Shown: one piece after another, positions 61,931-64,000 of the stretch | Layout of the letters: each line of letters begins with the position of its first letter | How positions within the stretch are numbered: the first letter of the stretch is position 1 | Assembly (NCBI RefSeq): GCF_022812285.1 | Contig: NZ_CP093300.1 | Span: 4,663,171-4,727,170 of the forward strand | DNA length: 64,000 bases | From: Alkalihalobacillus sp. LMS39 | GTDB taxonomy: Bacteria > Bacillota > Bacilli > Bacillales > Bacillaceae_F | Reading direction: 5' to 3' | Made by a program: the position numbers and the translations under genes | The notes under the pieces: generated by a model | Database searches by the model: none | Seen by the model: the letters and a program-made list of their open reading frames with translations, nothing else | What the model was told of the DNA's origin: nothing

Positions 61931-63157
61931 TTATAATTCTAAGAATACATCTTTTGTCCAAACAATGGACTTTGAATGAATATCAAATAATGTTTTTGGT
62001 GATAACCCTAGTTTTACGGCTAGGCGATCCACCTCACTCCATTTGGCTTGTTCGATAGAAACGACTATATCTAGTACTTTTTTATATTTATTTTGAACAC
62101 CTAATAATGCCGCCTTCATCTCTTCATCTAATGGCAATTGCGACACAATTTTCTCCATTGGACTATTTAATAAGCTTTCAATTAAAGAGAACATCCCAAT
62201 CAAAAAGTAACTAGATTGCTCAGTTTGATTTCCAATCATTTGTGCAATCAATTCACATTCTTTTGCACGGCAAAAACTCATCTTAATAACTTCCGTTGGG
62301 ACATGTTGTTTATTGGATTCACGAACTGCAAGGAAGAAAAGCCATTTTTTCACTTCCTCTAACCCTAATAAAACGATCGCTTGCTTAATCGATTTTATAT
62401 TTGATTTTGTTCGAAAAGCAGGGGAATTAATTAATTTTAATAATTTATATGACAATGATACGTCATGTTCAATTGATTGTGCTACTTTATCGACATCTGG
62501 TTCTCGTTTGGACAACTCGTGTAATACATTCATAATTACGGGATTGTAAAATGGTACATCTTGCCCTGTTAAAATAACGGGTTTACTGAAAAAGTATCCT
62601 TGAAAATAATCATACCCATCTTCAAGACATTGCTCATACTCTTCTCTTGTTTCAACTTTTTCAGCAAGCAAAACGACATTATATTTATTTAAGAAATGTA
62701 AAATTTGTAGCTGTTTAGCCCTTGACGTATTTCGAATATCAACTTTTACAATATCAATAATTTGAAGGATTTCATGAAGGAACTGGTTTCCCTCTAATAA
62801 AATAAAATCATCAAGTGCAATTTTATATCCAGCTGCTTTTAACTTCTTACAAATATCCACAATTTCCTTTGTCAAAACGACCGTCTCTAATATTTCAATA
62901 ACAACTTTTTCTGGATTTGTAAATGTAGGTATTTCATTTTTCAATAAGTTTTCAGTGAAGTTAATAAAGCATAGTTTTCCTTCTGTTAATTCCTCATATC
63001 CAATATGAAAAAATCCGTTAATAATCACTTCAGATGTCGCTTGATCTCCATCAATCATGGCCATGTTTTGTTCATTATTGCTACGGTACAATAATTCATA
63101 CCCAAACACATCTTGTTTTTTATTTAAAATGGGTTGCCTTGCTACATATACATCCAT
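61931..63157 (-). CDS. yuxH: EAL-HDOD protein (YuxH-like)
   Basis: 408 residues: N-terminal EAL-like domain (DVYVARQPILNKKQDVFGYE; the canonical EAL triad is degenerate, so phosphodiesterase activity is doubtful) and C-terminal HDOD (about 195-400; YKLLKLINSPAFRTK, AIVLLGLEEVKKW). This matches B. subtilis YuxH in length and layout. Such proteins relay c-di-GMP or cell-cycle signals; with the diguanylate cyclase at 40.8 kb, it may be part of a c-di-GMP response, but this is inference. ATG behind AGGAGTAACTG. Confidence 0.85.
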   Translation of the reverse strand: MDVYVARQPILNKKQDVFGYELLYRSNNEQNMAMIDGDQATSEVIINGFFHIGYEELTEGKLCFINFTENLLKNEIPTFTNPEKVVIEILETVVLTKEIVDICKKLKAAGYKIALDDFILLEGNQFLHEILQIIDIVKVDIRNTSRAKQLQILHFLNKYNVVLLAEKVETREEYEQCLEDGYDYFQGYFFSKPVILTGQDVPFYNPVIMNVLHELSKREPDVDKVAQSIEHDVSLSYKLLKLINSPAFRTKSNIKSIKQAIVLLGLEEVKKWLFFLAVRESNKQHVPTEVIKMSFCRAKECELIAQMIGNQTEQSSYFLIGMFSLIESLLNSPMEKIVSQLPLDEEMKAALLGVQNKYKKVLDIVVSIEQAKWSEVDRLAVKLGLSPKTLFDIHSKSIVWTKDVFLEL

Positions 63158-63553
63158 AACAGTTACTCCTACATTTTTTCATTTTTTTAATTCATCCTCG
63201 AAGTAGCTCTTGTTGATTAGCATATCACCTTATTAAAGTCCTATACTTTCTTATAGATGTTTCCTATATTATAGTATTTTTTGTACAAATTTGAAAGCTA
63301 TAACACGAATAAAGTCTTATTTTGTCGGAATCTATTTAGGAATTTAGATAGAAACTTGAGGGAATTATCTCTTTGCGTCGTTTTTGTATGCACTACTTTA
63401 CTATTAGTAATCATGTTGTCACTTGAACAAATTAGTAAAATGGGCTTTTTGTACCATATAAAATCTAGTAAGCTAGTTCTAATTGGTACGATTTTGGCAC
63501 TTTCGTGGAATATTTTTCAATAATATTATTTGTTACTATTAATATAGATTAAT
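63158..63553. other. Gene-poor gap
   Basis: About 396 bp without a convincing gene. A TTG-started frame at 63281-63523 codes two hydrophobic stretches (VVFVCTTLLLVIMLSL, LVLIGTILALSW) but has no ribosome binding site. It could be a decayed membrane gene or chance. No repeat unit or terminator seen. Confidence 0.35.
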
Positions 63554-63571
63554 TTGCTAGGAGGGAATATA

Positions 63572-63973
63572 ATGGAACATGAAACTGAGAAACAATCATC
63601 CTCATCACTTACACCTGTACAAACAGACACACCACCATCTGAAAAGAAGAAATCTGTTTTTGGCTTAGAAGAAAACATAGCAAGCTTTCTATGTTATTTA
63701 GCTGCATTTGTATCAGGACTAATTATTTTTCTTCTTGAAAAGGAAAACAAAGCTGTTCGATTTCATGCGTTGCAATCCATAATTGCCTTTGGAGCTCTTA
63801 CCATTCTAAACATTGTTGTTGGTCAGATTCCTTATGTTGGGTGGGTACTTGGTAGTCTCATTAACCTTGTTTATTTTGTTTTATGGGTCGTTCTCATGTA
63901 CAAAGCTTATAATGGGGAACAATACAAACTACCTTTTGTTGGTGATATTGCAGAAAAGCAAGTTAACAAATAA
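63572..63973 (+). CDS. DUF4870-like small membrane protein
   Basis: 133-residue protein. A polar, serine-rich N-terminus (residues 1-35), then three to four membrane helices (IASFLCYLAAFVSGLIIFLL, LQSIIAFGALTILNIVVG, GSLINLVYFVLWVVLM), with the conserved ENKAVRFHALQS between helix 1 and 2, which is the DUF4870/Tic20-like signature. ATG at 63572 behind AGGAGGG; the frame opens six codons upstream. Function unknown. Confidence 0.82.
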   Translation: MEHETEKQSSSSLTPVQTDTPPSEKKKSVFGLEENIASFLCYLAAFVSGLIIFLLEKENKAVRFHALQSIIAFGALTILNIVVGQIPYVGWVLGSLINLVYFVLWVVLMYKAYNGEQYKLPFVGDIAEKQVNK

Positions 63974-63977
63974 AAAA

Positions 63978-64000
63978 GAGAACGGGCTTCCGTTCTCTTT
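63978..64000 (+). terminator. Terminator of the DUF4870-like gene
   Basis: GAGAACGG and CCGTTCTC form a stem with a 4-nt loop; the T-tract runs off the window end. Confidence 0.85.

Noticed and set aside
63281-63523. Possible 80-aa membrane protein
   Set aside because: TTG start without ribosome binding site; not confident enough to call a gene, noted only as gap content.

Overview
This window reads as a chromosomal segment of an AT-rich, endospore-forming Bacillaceae (Bacillus/Alkalihalobacillus-like). The evidence is the spore genes cwlJ, gerQ and pbpG, a bacillithiol gene (bshB2), GlnR-, FadR-, CcpA- and Fur-type operators, strong AAGGAGG ribosome binding sites and frequent TTG/GTG starts. 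Much of 10-38 kb keeps the gene order of the B. subtilis ywj-ywd region (clsB/fadF, argS-ywiB, speE, pbpG, ywhD, ywgA-ywfO, lipL, pta, hemQ, cwlJ-gerQ, ywdK-ywdI, ung). No rRNA, tRNA, CRISPR array or prophage was recognised.

Layout. 1-10 kb: fatty-acid and branched-acyl degradation on the minus strand: fadF, then mmgA-mmgB-mmgC-acdA, a TetR regulator and icmF (cut by the window edge). Two copies of one TetR-type operator, a FadR-type operator and a cre site lie in the promoters. 10-33 kb: housekeeping and spore genes, with a second FadR-type operator inside the promoter of a dienoyl-CoA reductase/enoyl-CoA hydratase operon. 33-37 kb: a nitrogen operon amtB - GlnD-like nucleotidyltransferase - DnaQ-like exonuclease - glnR behind a perfect GlnR/TnrA box. 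37-44 kb: ung, an EEP nuclease, two tandem-domain DUF2294 proteins behind a leader terminator, a diguanylate cyclase, yojF-bshB2. 44-48 kb: amidohydrolase, NhaC-family antiporter and FCD regulator. 48 kb: a solitary IS200-type element. 49-58 kb: LOG protein, pgmB, SDR, glnA (two GlnR-type boxes, no adjacent glnR), LysM protein, cshA, catalase, glycosyltransferase. 59-62 kb: a Fur-linked encapsulin iron-storage locus. 62-64 kb: EAL-HDOD protein and a small membrane protein.

The most interesting items: (1) an IMEF-type encapsulin locus in which both the cargo C-terminus and the ferredoxin N-terminus carry a TVGSL loading motif, with an undescribed 154-residue gene sharing the Fur-type promoter region; (2) the amtB/nucleotidyltransferase/exonuclease/glnR operon; (3) a structured intergenic repeat, four imperfect-palindrome units in A-A-B-B order spaced 51-62-51 bp, in two full copies, one A-B-B copy and one solo unit; (4) a terminator-bearing leader before the DUF2294 genes; (5) two TetR-type operators of identical architecture at mmgA and icmF. 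All calls are from reading the sequence; no database search was run.
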